Of a stretch of DNA of 64,000 bases, positions 44,032 through 52,260 are shown one piece after another. A model generated the notes under the pieces. That model was not told the DNA's origin and made no database searches. It was given only the letters and a program-made list of their open reading frames with translations. The stretch's first letter is position 1. Each line of letters begins with the position of its first letter. The translations under genes and the position numbers were made by a program. The stretch is from Epilithonimonas vandammei (GTDB lineage Bacteria > Bacteroidota > Bacteroidia > Flavobacteriales > Weeksellaceae), in NCBI RefSeq assembly GCF_003860525.1, contig NZ_CP034161.1, positions 310,001-374,000 on the forward strand, read 5' to 3'.

Positions 44032-44460
44032 ATGGAATTTTATAACATTCTACTTCACGCTCACAAAGGTTTTGCTTATCTTGAGCTATTACTTGTAGCC
44101 GCATTTCTTATCCTTTTATTGGTTACAATGTTTGGTTACAGCGGTAACATTTCCAAAGCATTAAGAAAAGTAACTTTGTTTACAATGATCTTTTTTCACG
44201 TTCAGTTTTTGATTGGAATCGTAATGTTGATAACCAATTTCACAAAGGGGCTGGATATGAGTATGGTGATGAAAAATGCTGATCTAAGATTCCAATATGT
44301 AGAACATCCATTCTCTATGTTAATCGCAGCTGTGTTAATGACAATCATCAATAAAAAATTCAAAACAATCGAAAAACTGACTATTCCTATTATGTCATTA
44401 GGATTGGTTGCAATTGCGTTATTCGTATTTGCATTCCCTTGGGCAAGAGTTTTCGGCTAA
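44032..44460 (+). CDS. Four-helix membrane protein, possibly cytochrome b-like
   Basis: A 142-residue protein with four predicted membrane helices (LELLLVAAFLILLLVTMF, VTLFTMIFFHVQFLIGIVML, FSMLIAAVLMTII, IMSLGLVAIALFVFAFPW). Histidines near helix ends (LLHAHKGFAYLE, FFHVQF, VEHPFS) could ligate haem b, and related flavobacterial proteins are often labelled cytochrome B. No catalytic motif is seen. It has its own -7 box and lies 29 nt before asd, so the two may be cotranscribed. The haem suggestion is inference. Confidence 0.65.
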   Translation: MEFYNILLHAHKGFAYLELLLVAAFLILLLVTMFGYSGNISKALRKVTLFTMIFFHVQFLIGIVMLITNFTKGLDMSMVMKNADLRFQYVEHPFSMLIAAVLMTIINKKFKTIEKLTIPIMSLGLVAIALFVFAFPWARVFG

Positions 44461-44489
44461 ATAGTAACAATTTTAATTAATTTAAAACA

Positions 44490-45479
44490 ATGAAAGTAGC
44501 TGTAGTAGGCGCAACCGGAATGGTTGGACAAGTTATGCTGAAAGTTTTGGAGGAGAGAAACCTTCCAATTACTGAACTGATTCCCGTAGCATCAGAGAGA
44601 TCTGTTGGAAATAAGATCAAATTCAAGAACAAGGAATTCACTATCGTTAGCATGAACGACGCTATTGCAGTCAAACCCGAGATCGCTATTTTTTCAGCTG
44701 GCGGTGGGACATCCTTGGAGTTTGCTCCAAAATTTGCCGAAGTTGGAACGGTAGTGATTGATAACTCATCGGCTTGGAGAATGGATCCGACTAAGAAATT
44801 GGTTGTTCCTGAGATCAATGCAAATGTTTTGACAAAAGAAGACAAAATCATTGCTAATCCCAATTGTTCTACAATCCAGTTGGTAATGGTTCTTCATCCA
44901 CTGAACCTAAAATATGATATCAAAAGAGTTGTAGTTTCTACGTATCAATCCGTTACAGGAACTGGTAAAGCGGCCGTAGATCAATTGAATGCTGAAATAG
45001 CTGGCGAAAATCCTGAGAAAGTTTATCCTTATCAAATCTTCAAAAATGCATTGCCACATTGTGATGTTTTTGCGGATGACGATTATACTAAAGAAGAAAT
45101 CAAATTGATGAAAGAGCCTAAGAAAATTTTGGGTGACGACACTTTCAATCTCACTGCAACTGCAGTAAGAGTTCCGGTACAAGGTGGACATTCTGAAAGT
45201 GTTAATATCGAATTCGAAAATGAATTTGATCTTGATGAAGTAAGAAAAATTCTTTCTGAAACTCCAGGCGTTGTTCTTCAGGACAATGTTAAAAATAACG
45301 AATATCCAATGCCTTTATATTCTGAAGGAAAAGACGACGTTTTTGTAGGAAGAATCAGACGAGATCTCTCACAGCCAAAAACTCTTAATCTCTGGATTGT
45401 GGCAGACAATCTCCGAAAGGGTGCTGCTACCAATGCCGTTCAGATTGCGGAATATCTGGTTGAAAACAACTTAGTATAA
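44490..45479 (+). CDS. asd: Aspartate-semialdehyde dehydrogenase
   Basis: A 329-residue NADPH-dependent enzyme making aspartate semialdehyde for Lys, DAP, Thr and Met. NADP-binding VAVVGATGMVGQVMLKVL at the N-terminus, SAGGGTSLEFAP, the catalytic Cys in ANPNCSTIQLVMVLHPL, TYQSVTGTGKAAVDQL and the catalytic His in VQGGHSES are all present. Typical length. Its DAP branch feeds the mur genes in this same window. A perfect hairpin terminator lies 15 nt past the stop. Confidence 0.96.
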   Translation: MKVAVVGATGMVGQVMLKVLEERNLPITELIPVASERSVGNKIKFKNKEFTIVSMNDAIAVKPEIAIFSAGGGTSLEFAPKFAEVGTVVIDNSSAWRMDPTKKLVVPEINANVLTKEDKIIANPNCSTIQLVMVLHPLNLKYDIKRVVVSTYQSVTGTGKAAVDQLNAEIAGENPEKVYPYQIFKNALPHCDVFADDDYTKEEIKLMKEPKKILGDDTFNLTATAVRVPVQGGHSESVNIEFENEFDLDEVRKILSETPGVVLQDNVKNNEYPMPLYSEGKDDVFVGRIRRDLSQPKTLNLWIVADNLRKGAATNAVQIAEYLVENNLV

Positions 45480-45494
45480 ACTAACAAAAGCTAA

Positions 45495-45526
45495 AGAATC
45501 TTCGAAATTTCGAAGATTCTTTTTTT
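45495..45526 (+). terminator. Strong terminator-like hairpin right before the CDF gene
   Basis: Positions 45495-45520 form a perfect 26-bp palindrome (13-bp stems starting AGAATCTTCGAAA) followed by a T run to 45526. It ends asd, but the next ATG starts only 4 nt later, so it also sits over the ribosome site of the metal exporter. Confidence 0.85.
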
Positions 45527-45530
45527 AGTA

Positions 45531-46532
45531 ATGAAAACAATAAATAAAAAAACAAATTCCAATATTGCATTTCAAAAGTGGATCGCCGCTGTCGGTATTA
45601 TTCTTTTCATTGGAAAATTAGTTGCTTGGAAACTGACTAATTCTGATGCTGTTTTCTCCGATGCAATGGAAAGCATCGTGAATGTCATCAGCGCATTTTT
45701 GGGACTCTCCGCTTTATACCTTGCCGCAAAACCAAAAGATGAAAATCATCCTTATGGGCACGGAAAAGTCGAATTTGTAACATCTGCCATTGAAGGTTCT
45801 TTAATCAGCATTGCCGGAGTAATGATCATCTATGAAGGAACCAACAGTTTGATTTCTGGAAAAGTTCTTAGTAAATTGGATTTAGGAATTTGGATTATTG
45901 CAGCAACTGCGATTGTTAATTATATCATGGGCTATATTTCGATTCAGAAAGGGAAAAGAGAGAATTCTATCGTTTTGATTTCTTCAGGGAAACATCTTCA
46001 GTCTGATACCATTACAACTTTGGGTGTTGTGGTCAGTTTGGTCTTGGTTTATTTTACAAAAATTGTTTGGATTGATTCTGTTGTAGCATTATTTTTCGGA
46101 TTCTATATCATGGTTATTGGATACAAAATCATTAGAAAATCTTTGAGCGGAATAATGGATGAAGCCGATCCGGAAATGCTGGAAAGATTGGCTAAATTCC
46201 TTAACAAAAATCGAAAACCAGAATGGATTGATATTCATAATATGAAAATCCAGCAATTTGGTAGCAGGCTCCATATAGATGCACATATCACTTTACCTTG
46301 GTATTTTGAGTTAAGAACAGCTCACGATGAGATGGAAGAAGTCATTAAACTAATTGCAAAAAACACCGATAGAACAGTGGAATTCAATTTTCATATGGAT
46401 GATTGCAAACCCACTTCTTGTGCTATTTGTCGGGTTGATAACTGCCCAGTTCGCCAACAAGCATTTACAAAAAAGATAGAATGGAATGGTGAGAATATTT
46501 CGCAGCCAGATAAACACACACAGGAAAACTAA
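45531..46532 (+). CDS. Cation diffusion facilitator (CDF) metal exporter with Cys-rich tail
   Basis: A 333-residue metal/proton antiporter of the inner membrane. Six helices are apparent. The metal site residues are in NSDAVFSDAMES and SGKHLQSDTITTLGV, and the loop HPYGHGKVEF is typical. The cytoplasmic CDF C-terminal domain (LHIDAHITLPWYFELRTAHDEM) is followed by a Cys cluster, C-x4-C-x2-C-x4-C, near residues 300-315, likely a metal-sensing or chaperone site. Substrate (Zn, Fe, Co or Cd) cannot be told. The ATG is 4 nt after a terminator hairpin, which is odd. Confidence 0.9.
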   Translation: MKTINKKTNSNIAFQKWIAAVGIILFIGKLVAWKLTNSDAVFSDAMESIVNVISAFLGLSALYLAAKPKDENHPYGHGKVEFVTSAIEGSLISIAGVMIIYEGTNSLISGKVLSKLDLGIWIIAATAIVNYIMGYISIQKGKRENSIVLISSGKHLQSDTITTLGVVVSLVLVYFTKIVWIDSVVALFFGFYIMVIGYKIIRKSLSGIMDEADPEMLERLAKFLNKNRKPEWIDIHNMKIQQFGSRLHIDAHITLPWYFELRTAHDEMEEVIKLIAKNTDRTVEFNFHMDDCKPTSCAICRVDNCPVRQQAFTKKIEWNGENISQPDKHTQEN

Positions 46533-46954
46533 TTCAGAATCATCTTTTTTCTGTAATAAAAAATCGGGATAATGAGAATCAGCGTTAATGGCTGAATGAC
46601 AAATCTTCTCACATAAAAAGAAAATAGATATCCGAATCGGAACTCATCATTTATACAATACAAATAGATCGGAAAAGTAATGGCAAAAACAAGAAGTATT
46701 AATACCAATGCTTGCTTTGTCCAATGTTTATTTTGGAAGATAGAATGAATGATTATCAAAGAAAAAAAAGTGTTCAAGCCGAATCTGAAAAGATAGCTGA
46801 AAATCAGTTTTCCCCACACAAACTCTGGGAATAAAGCAGACTGATCCGCCGACTTGAAATAAGCCAGAAATGGATCGTAGAAAATCTTGTCTTCCAAGCC
46901 GCGCACTGCAATCAGCCCTATAAAACCGGCTAAAACTAGAATCCATCTAAGCAT
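46529..46954 (-). CDS. Exosortase F system-associated membrane protein
   Basis: A 141-residue membrane protein with about four helices (WILVLAGFIGLIAV, FFSLIIIHSIF, ALVLILLVFAITFPIYLY, LTLILIIPIFYY) and the conserved-looking GLEDKIFYDPFLAYFK near the N-terminus. It overlaps the exosortase F gene by 8 nt, the arrangement seen in Flavobacteriia where this small protein always accompanies XrtF. Its exact role is unknown. The 3' end overlaps the convergent CDF gene by 4 nt. Confidence 0.8.
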   Translation of the reverse strand: MLRWILVLAGFIGLIAVRGLEDKIFYDPFLAYFKSADQSALFPEFVWGKLIFSYLFRFGLNTFFSLIIIHSIFQNKHWTKQALVLILLVFAITFPIYLYCINDEFRFGYLFSFYVRRFVIQPLTLILIIPIFYYRKKMILN

Positions 46955-47477
46955 CTTTTTCTCTTTTCAATGCAAAAAACTGAATCCATACCAGCCACAG
47001 AACGACAACGCCGCCATAAATGATGGCTGGAAAAATATAATCGTGTCCGATTTTTTCATACTGGGGGTACTTTAGGAAAATAATATTAAGCAGTACAATT
47101 CTTAAGACATTGAGAATATGTAACAGAAAAATGCCTCCCAACACATAAAGAAAAGTCTTGGCGCCTTTGTAAAAAGCAAATATGAAAGCGGCATAAAGAA
47201 CCACAACGGATATCACATTACAGCCTTCCACCATCCTTGTCGTATATTTTCCAGAAGTCTGAAAAAGTATGCTGTGCAGTTTCATACTGTCTACCAAAGT
47301 CGTCGGAAAACCTAAAAAATACTGGAAAGATGCCACCTGTTCCGCAACACTTCTCGTAAACGGATCTACTACCTCCGCAGAGTAGGAATTGAGATAAAAT
47401 TGATATATCAATACCAGAACGATATAAACAATCACAAATCTCAGCAGGATCTTCAGAACGGGAAGAAAATCTTTCAT
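46947..47477 (-). CDS. xrtF: Exosortase family protein XrtF
   Basis: A 176-residue polytopic cysteine transpeptidase of the exosortase/archaeosortase superfamily. The family triad is visible as Cys in MVEGCNVISV, Arg in LNVLRIVLLN and His in KIGHDYIFPAIIYGG. Exosortases cut and transfer exported proteins that carry a short C-terminal sorting signal; the cargo of the F type is not clear, and no obvious cargo gene was seen here. It is cotranscribed with its partner through an 8-nt overlap and divergent from a phosphotransferase. Confidence 0.88.
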   Translation of the reverse strand: MKDFLPVLKILLRFVIVYIVLVLIYQFYLNSYSAEVVDPFTRSVAEQVASFQYFLGFPTTLVDSMKLHSILFQTSGKYTTRMVEGCNVISVVVLYAAFIFAFYKGAKTFLYVLGGIFLLHILNVLRIVLLNIIFLKYPQYEKIGHDYIFPAIIYGGVVVLWLVWIQFFALKREKDA

Positions 47478-47521
47478 AAAGTAAAATTACAATTTTTCGT
47501 GGTTCAAATTCTATTATTAAT

Positions 47522-47529
47522 TAACTTTG
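47522..47529 (+). promoter_or_regulatory. -7 box (TAACTTTG) for the phosphotransferase gene
   Basis: A TAnnTTTG match whose last base is 4 nt before the ATG at 47534, another leaderless candidate. Confidence 0.5.
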
Positions 47530-47533
47530 TTTT

Positions 47534-48547
47534 ATGCAGAATCATCAGGAATTTTTTGAAGAATTTATAGAAGCGAAAGCAGATTTTTTCACAGCGCTGC
47601 CACAAAGCGGATCTTCAAGAATCAATTATATCGGACAGTCAGGAACGCAGAAGTATGTCGTAACATACAATGAAAATCTCCGCGAAAACAATGCATTTTT
47701 TTATTTCTCACATCTATTTGAAAAGCTCGATCTTAACACACCAAAAATCCTCAAAATCAATACAGATAATACGCTTTACATTCAGGAATTTCTTGGGGAT
47801 AAAACGCTTTCCGAAGTAATTTCTAATGAAGGGCAAAGTGAACGTGTAAAATCACTGGTGCGGAAAAGTCTTGAAAAATTATTCCAGTTACAGATGAAAA
47901 CTTTGGGAAAAACCGAATTTCGCAACAGCTTTGAATATGAAAAGTATGATGATCTGCCCATCACACACGATCTCTATTATTTTAAAAACTACCTAGCGGA
48001 TGTGCTGGAAATTGAGTATCATAAATCAACATTACTTAAAGAATTCCAGCTAATTTCTGAAAGAATCCAGAATCTGAAGCCGAAAACCTTGATGATCCGG
48101 GATTTCCAGTCGCGAAATATTCTGGTAAATGAGAATGATGAGGTTTTCTTTATTGATTATCAATCTGCGATGCAAGGTCCGGCAACCTATGATGTGATTT
48201 CATTTCTTTTTCAGGCTAAGGCAAAATTCACAAAAGAATTCAAATCTGAAATGCTGGATTATTATCTCTCCTTTTGGAATGATGATGATAAAAAAAACCT
48301 AGCAGAATCTTTTGAGTGGATGAAACTGATACGTTTTCTTCAGGTTCTGGGCGCTTATGGTTTCCGTGGTTTGATTCAGCGTAAAAAGCATTTTATGGCT
48401 AGCCTGATACAAGGCATTGATAATGCTTATGAACTGACGCAAAGCTGGGATGAGATCGCACTGCAGTTTCCGGAATTGTATTTTATTATCTTAAGGTTGA
48501 AGAGTAAAGAAGTGCAAGCCAAAATTGAGACATTGATTATTGACTGA
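47534..48547 (+). CDS. Aminoglycoside-phosphotransferase-fold kinase (AmgK-like)
   Basis: A 337-residue kinase of the APH fold. The N-lobe binds ATP around KYVVTYNEN and FYFSHLFEKLDLNTPKIL. The catalytic loop reads MIRDFQSRNILVNE (Asp catalytic, Asn metal-binding; MIRD where HGD is common) and the second metal motif is FFIDYQSAMQGPATYDV (IDY in place of IDF). Related proteins phosphorylate cell-wall sugars such as MurNAc/GlcNAc, so wall recycling is plausible but unproven. Monocistronic, divergent from xrtF. Confidence 0.82.
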   Translation: MQNHQEFFEEFIEAKADFFTALPQSGSSRINYIGQSGTQKYVVTYNENLRENNAFFYFSHLFEKLDLNTPKILKINTDNTLYIQEFLGDKTLSEVISNEGQSERVKSLVRKSLEKLFQLQMKTLGKTEFRNSFEYEKYDDLPITHDLYYFKNYLADVLEIEYHKSTLLKEFQLISERIQNLKPKTLMIRDFQSRNILVNENDEVFFIDYQSAMQGPATYDVISFLFQAKAKFTKEFKSEMLDYYLSFWNDDDKKNLAESFEWMKLIRFLQVLGAYGFRGLIQRKKHFMASLIQGIDNAYELTQSWDEIALQFPELYFIILRLKSKEVQAKIETLIID

Positions 48548-48614
48548 GTTCGAGAGCTTCATTGCCAAATGACAATAAACTTTAACTGACAAATGCTGTT
48601 TGGATAAAGAAAAT

Positions 48615-48722
48615 CCCTAGCCCCGATTGCAGTGGAAATCCTTTTTTGCGTGAACTTCGGGTTTATAGAAGTGGAAATTGTCTGCAAAAAAGATTGCAAC
48701 GGAAAGCGGGAAATAGCTCCTT
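48615..48722 (+). repeat. Dispersed ~100-bp repeat, copy 1
   Basis: Contains AGTGGAAATCCTTTTTTG at 48631-48648, then GCAAAAAAGATTG, AACGGA and CGGGAAATAGCTCC by 48720. The same ordered blocks, inverted, occur at 60503-60590 (exact 18-mer at 60557-60574). No reading frame spans it. Confidence 0.75.
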
Positions 48723-48770
48723 AGCATTTTCTTTAGAGTACTTCCTTCGTTCGCTACGACAGATAAATAA

Positions 48771-48800
48771 AAAAACCTCAGAATTGCTTCTAAGGTTTTT
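48771..48800 (-). terminator. Terminator of the C40 peptidase gene
   Basis: AAAAACCT, one mismatch and AGAA (48771-48783) pair with TTCT, mismatch, AGGTTTTT (48788-48800) across TTGC. T-rich on both outer sides, so possibly bidirectional. Confidence 0.75.
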
Positions 48801-48821
48801 TCTGAAATATTTTCAGTCTCT

Positions 48822-49478
48822 CTAATTATTTAATACACTTAGTTTGTTTTCGGAAATAATTCGTTTTGCAAATCTGAATTTTGGACCCCAATAGCTGTCA
48901 TCCAGAGATGAAACCATAACACCCTTAGATGTTGCAGCATGTATAAACTTTATTTGCCCGTCCGCTGTTACTTCTTCCACGATTCCTACGTGCGAAATTC
49001 TGCTGCCTCTGTGTGAGAAAAACACCAGATCACCTTTCTGAAGTTCTGTTTTTTCTACAGAATCACCTTCTTGGGATTGCTGTGCTGCTACTCTTGGAAG
49101 ATTCAGCCCAGCTGCTGTACCAAAAACGGACAATACGAATGCTGAACAGTCTATTCCGCTTCTGGAAGTTCCTCCGAACCTGTACGGTGTTCCTAGGTAA
49201 CTTTCAGCTTCGGACAAGATGTTATCTATTGTATTGCTGTGTTTGATGGCGTTTTCTATTGCAGATCTTTTGATGTCTGCGCTGGTGTTAGAAATAGCTG
49301 CTAAAACTTTTTGCGTTTTACTTGGCGTATTATTAACAACAGGTTGAATGTTTAATGATGCAAACTTGGCATCAGTTTTGTATGTTTCATTATTAGAAAC
49401 CACATAGTTAGAAACGCAAGACTGAAGCGAAAAAAATGTGGTCACAAATAGGATATAAATTAGAACTCTTTTCTTCAT
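48822..49478 (-). CDS. C40 (NlpC/P60) family peptidase, lipoprotein
   Basis: A 218-residue peptidoglycan endopeptidase. The signal peptide ends in a lipobox (SLQSC, Cys ~21), so it is membrane-anchored. The NlpC/P60 domain fills the C-terminal ~125 residues: AESYLGTPYRFGGTSRSGIDCSAFV gives the catalytic Cys, ISHVGIVEE the His and FIHAATSKGV the third polar residue. It likely cuts stem peptides during wall growth or turnover. A 223-bp AT-rich spacer to glnN holds no further gene. Confidence 0.9.
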   Translation of the reverse strand: MKKRVLIYILFVTTFFSLQSCVSNYVVSNNETYKTDAKFASLNIQPVVNNTPSKTQKVLAAISNTSADIKRSAIENAIKHSNTIDNILSEAESYLGTPYRFGGTSRSGIDCSAFVLSVFGTAAGLNLPRVAAQQSQEGDSVEKTELQKGDLVFFSHRGSRISHVGIVEEVTADGQIKFIHAATSKGVMVSSLDDSYWGPKFRFAKRIISENKLSVLNN

Positions 49479-49624
49479 ATATATTTAATTATTTGTGTTA
49501 AACTTGAGGTTTTTTTTGTCATTGCATAGCAAAAATAGCCAATACTCACGATAGGGCGTCTGAAATCAAATTCATCGCACTTCAGTTTAACATAATTTAA
49601 CAGTCTTTTTTAGAATGTTAAAGA

Positions 49625-49663
49625 AAAACAAACCGCAAAGCCTTTATTTAGACTTTGCGGTTT
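49625..49663 (-). terminator. Terminator of glnN
   Basis: AAACCGCAAAG (49630-49640) pairs perfectly with CTTTGCGGTTT (49653-49663) across a 12-nt loop. A T-rich tail follows on the minus strand. Confidence 0.85.
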
Positions 49664-49701
49664 TATTTTTAGTTAAGACTTTTTAACGTTTTAGAAATTG
49701 T

Positions 49702-51900
49702 CTATCTAGTAAATAACAATTCTCTATATTTCGTCATTGGCCATAATTCGTCATCCACCATCATTTCCAATGCATCAGAAGCTTTTCTTACTACCTCGAA
49801 GAAAGGAATGACGTTATTACAATATTCTTCGGCTTGTTTTTGACTTCCAGAAGTATTTTTAGCTTTTTCTTTAGCTGCTAGCAGTTCGTCAACTCCAACT
49901 TTAATTTGAGAAACATTTCCGGAAATATCAGAAATCAATTCCAATTGTTCTTTTGCCAAAGTTTTGAATTCATTGTCTCCAAAGATTTCTTTCAGACCTT
50001 TAACGTTCTCAATCAATCTGTTTTGATAGTTAAGTGCTGCAGGAATAATGTGGTTTCTTGCGATATCTGCCAACACTCTGGCTTCGATATCAATTACAGT
50101 AGAATATTTCTCTAGCTTGATTTCGTTTCTAGCTTCGAACTCACGGTGCGAGTATATTCCTAGTTCCTCGTACAGGTCAACAAATTTTTTGTTCAATTCT
50201 TCCTTAAGTGCTTCTGGCGTAGTTTTAAGGTTGTTGAGTCCTCTTTTCTCTGCTTCTTGCGCCCAATCGTCGGAATAACCGTCACCTTCGAACATAATAT
50301 TTTTCGATTGTTTGATATATTCTCTCAGGATATTGAAAATAGCTTCATCTTTCTTAAGACCAGTTTCAATCAAAGCGTCGACTTCAGTTTTGAAAGTTCT
50401 TAATTGTTTTGCAGCAATTACGTTCATCACCGTCATTACTTCTGCACAATTTGCAGAAGAACCAACCGCTCTGATTTCGAACTTATTTCCAGTAAATGCA
50501 AAAGGAGATGTTCTGTTTCTGTCCGTATTATCCAAAAGAATCTCAGGAATCTTTCCTACAACATTAAGTTTAAGTTCGGTTTTTTCTTCAGGAGACAATT
50601 TTCCGTCCGTTACTTTTTCTAATTCTTCCAAAACGCCGAACAACTGACTTCCGATAAACGCAGAAATAATTGCCGGCGGTGCTTCGTTAGCTCCCAATCT
50701 GTGGTCGTTGCTTGCAGATGCAATACTTGCTCTCAACAAATCTGCATAATCGTGAACTGCCTTCAAGGTATTCACAAAGAAAGTTAAGAACTGAAGATTC
50801 TTCTTAGGATTTTTTCCTGGGCTCAAAAGGTTTTCACCTGTATCCGTTCCAAGAGACCAGTTGTTATGTTTACCACTTCCGTTTACGCCAGCAAATGGTT
50901 TCTCGTGAAATAAAATATGGAAGTGATGCTTATGAGCAATTCTCGCCATAATATCCATTAATAAAGAATTATGATCAACCGCAACGTTCGCTTCTTCAAA
51001 CATTGGAGCCAACTCGAATTGGTTAGGCGCCACCTCATTGTGACGAGTCGTTACAGGAATTCCCAACTTCATACATTCTATTTCCAATTCCTTCATATAG
51101 TTCATTACTCTTGTAGGAATCGAACCGAAATAATGATCATCTAACTGCTGTCCCTTCGCCGGAGAATGTCCTAACAAAGTTTTTCCAGTCAAAACCAAAT
51201 CTGGACGAGATTGATACAAAGCTGTATCTACCAAGAAATATTCTTGTTCCCACCCTAAAGTTGGAGAAACTTTGGTTACATTTTTATCGAAGTAAGACTT
51301 CATTACATCTGTAGCCGCTTCGTCAACCGCATTCAATGCTCTTAATAAAGGTGTTTTATAATCTAATGTTTCACCTGTGTAAGAAATGAAAATCGAAGGA
51401 ATACAAAGCGTAGTTCCCATTATAAAAGCTGGAGAAGTCGGGTCCCAAGCGGTATAACCTCTAGCTTCGAAAGTATTTCTGATTCCTCCATTCGGGAAAG
51501 AAGAAGCATCCGGCTCCTGCTGAATCAACATTCCGCCACTGAATCTCTCGATTGCTCTTCCCCCTTCAATTGGCGTAAAAAAAGAATCGTGTTTTTCTGC
51601 AGTTGCGCCTGTCAATGGTTGAAACCAGTGTGTGTAATGTGTCACACCTTTTGACAAAGCCCAATCTTTCATAGCTACTGCCACTTGGTCTGCAATATGT
51701 CTCTGGATTTTTGTTCCCTTTTTTATTGCATCTAAAATGGAATTGAAAGCTTCTTTGGTTAAATATTCTCTCATTGTTTCTTCTGAGAATACATTCTGAC
51801 AAAACAATTCGGATAGTTTTGCAGGAACTTCTACGAAATTATCTTTTCGGTAATTTCTGAAAGGAAGCTCGGCTAAGGCTTTGAATCTTAATGTTGACAT
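49702..51900 (-). CDS. glnN: Glutamine synthetase type III
   Basis: A 732-residue GSIII, the large glutamine synthetase typical of Bacteroidota and cyanobacteria; it condenses Glu and ammonia using ATP. Marks: FTPIEGGRAIERFSGGMLIQ near residue 105, GWEQEYFLVD, TRHNEVAPNQFELAPMFEEANVAVDHN, LFHEKPFAGVNGSGKHNNWS and NRTSPFAFTGNKFEIRAVGSSANCA. Length is normal for type III and about 270 residues longer than type I. A -7 box lies 24 nt upstream; no nitrogen-regulator site was recognised. Confidence 0.97.
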   Translation of the reverse strand: MSTLRFKALAELPFRNYRKDNFVEVPAKLSELFCQNVFSEETMREYLTKEAFNSILDAIKKGTKIQRHIADQVAVAMKDWALSKGVTHYTHWFQPLTGATAEKHDSFFTPIEGGRAIERFSGGMLIQQEPDASSFPNGGIRNTFEARGYTAWDPTSPAFIMGTTLCIPSIFISYTGETLDYKTPLLRALNAVDEAATDVMKSYFDKNVTKVSPTLGWEQEYFLVDTALYQSRPDLVLTGKTLLGHSPAKGQQLDDHYFGSIPTRVMNYMKELEIECMKLGIPVTTRHNEVAPNQFELAPMFEEANVAVDHNSLLMDIMARIAHKHHFHILFHEKPFAGVNGSGKHNNWSLGTDTGENLLSPGKNPKKNLQFLTFFVNTLKAVHDYADLLRASIASASNDHRLGANEAPPAIISAFIGSQLFGVLEELEKVTDGKLSPEEKTELKLNVVGKIPEILLDNTDRNRTSPFAFTGNKFEIRAVGSSANCAEVMTVMNVIAAKQLRTFKTEVDALIETGLKKDEAIFNILREYIKQSKNIMFEGDGYSDDWAQEAEKRGLNNLKTTPEALKEELNKKFVDLYEELGIYSHREFEARNEIKLEKYSTVIDIEARVLADIARNHIIPAALNYQNRLIENVKGLKEIFGDNEFKTLAKEQLELISDISGNVSQIKVGVDELLAAKEKAKNTSGSQKQAEEYCNNVIPFFEVVRKASDALEMMVDDELWPMTKYRELLFTR

Positions 51901-51924
51901 AAAAGTGTGTTATTTTAAACAGGC

Positions 51925-51932
51925 CAAATTTA
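51925..51932 (-). promoter_or_regulatory. -7 box (TAAATTTG) for glnN
   Basis: A consensus match on the minus strand, 24 nt before the glnN ATG. Confidence 0.55.
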
Positions 51933-52227
51933 CAAAAAATACAATTCAAAATTAAAATACCCCCCTCATTTTTTAATTAACTTTGATAAAATTTTAAAAC
52001 AATGTGTTAAAACACCCTCTAATTTACAATACAGCACCCACCAATTATATAAAATAAAAATTACGATTATTTCAACTGAATATAAACCTAATTTAATTTT
52101 TGAAATCAGTGGGGAAAGTTTAACTTTAGAAACTGTTATAAAATTTGAATCATTAAAACACTTTTAATATCAAACTATTTGAAATTCAAATCATTAAGAA
52201 TTAAAATATGATTTAAAATAGATTTCA
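51933..52227. other. AT-rich divergent spacer, no gene seen
   Basis: A 295-bp, very AT-rich region between glnN and the DUF6909 gene. It contains a second TAACTTTG at ~51977-51984 and a GTGTTAAAACAC palindrome at 52004-52015 (GTGTT, loop AA, AACAC). No ORF, tRNA or known RNA was recognised. Confidence 0.4.
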
Positions 52228-52235
52228 TAACTTTG
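52228..52235 (+). promoter_or_regulatory. -7 box (TAACTTTG) for the DUF6909 gene
   Basis: A consensus match leaving a 25-nt leader before the ATG at 52261. Confidence 0.55.
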
Positions 52236-52260
52236 CAAACTTTTACAAAAATTTTACTAT

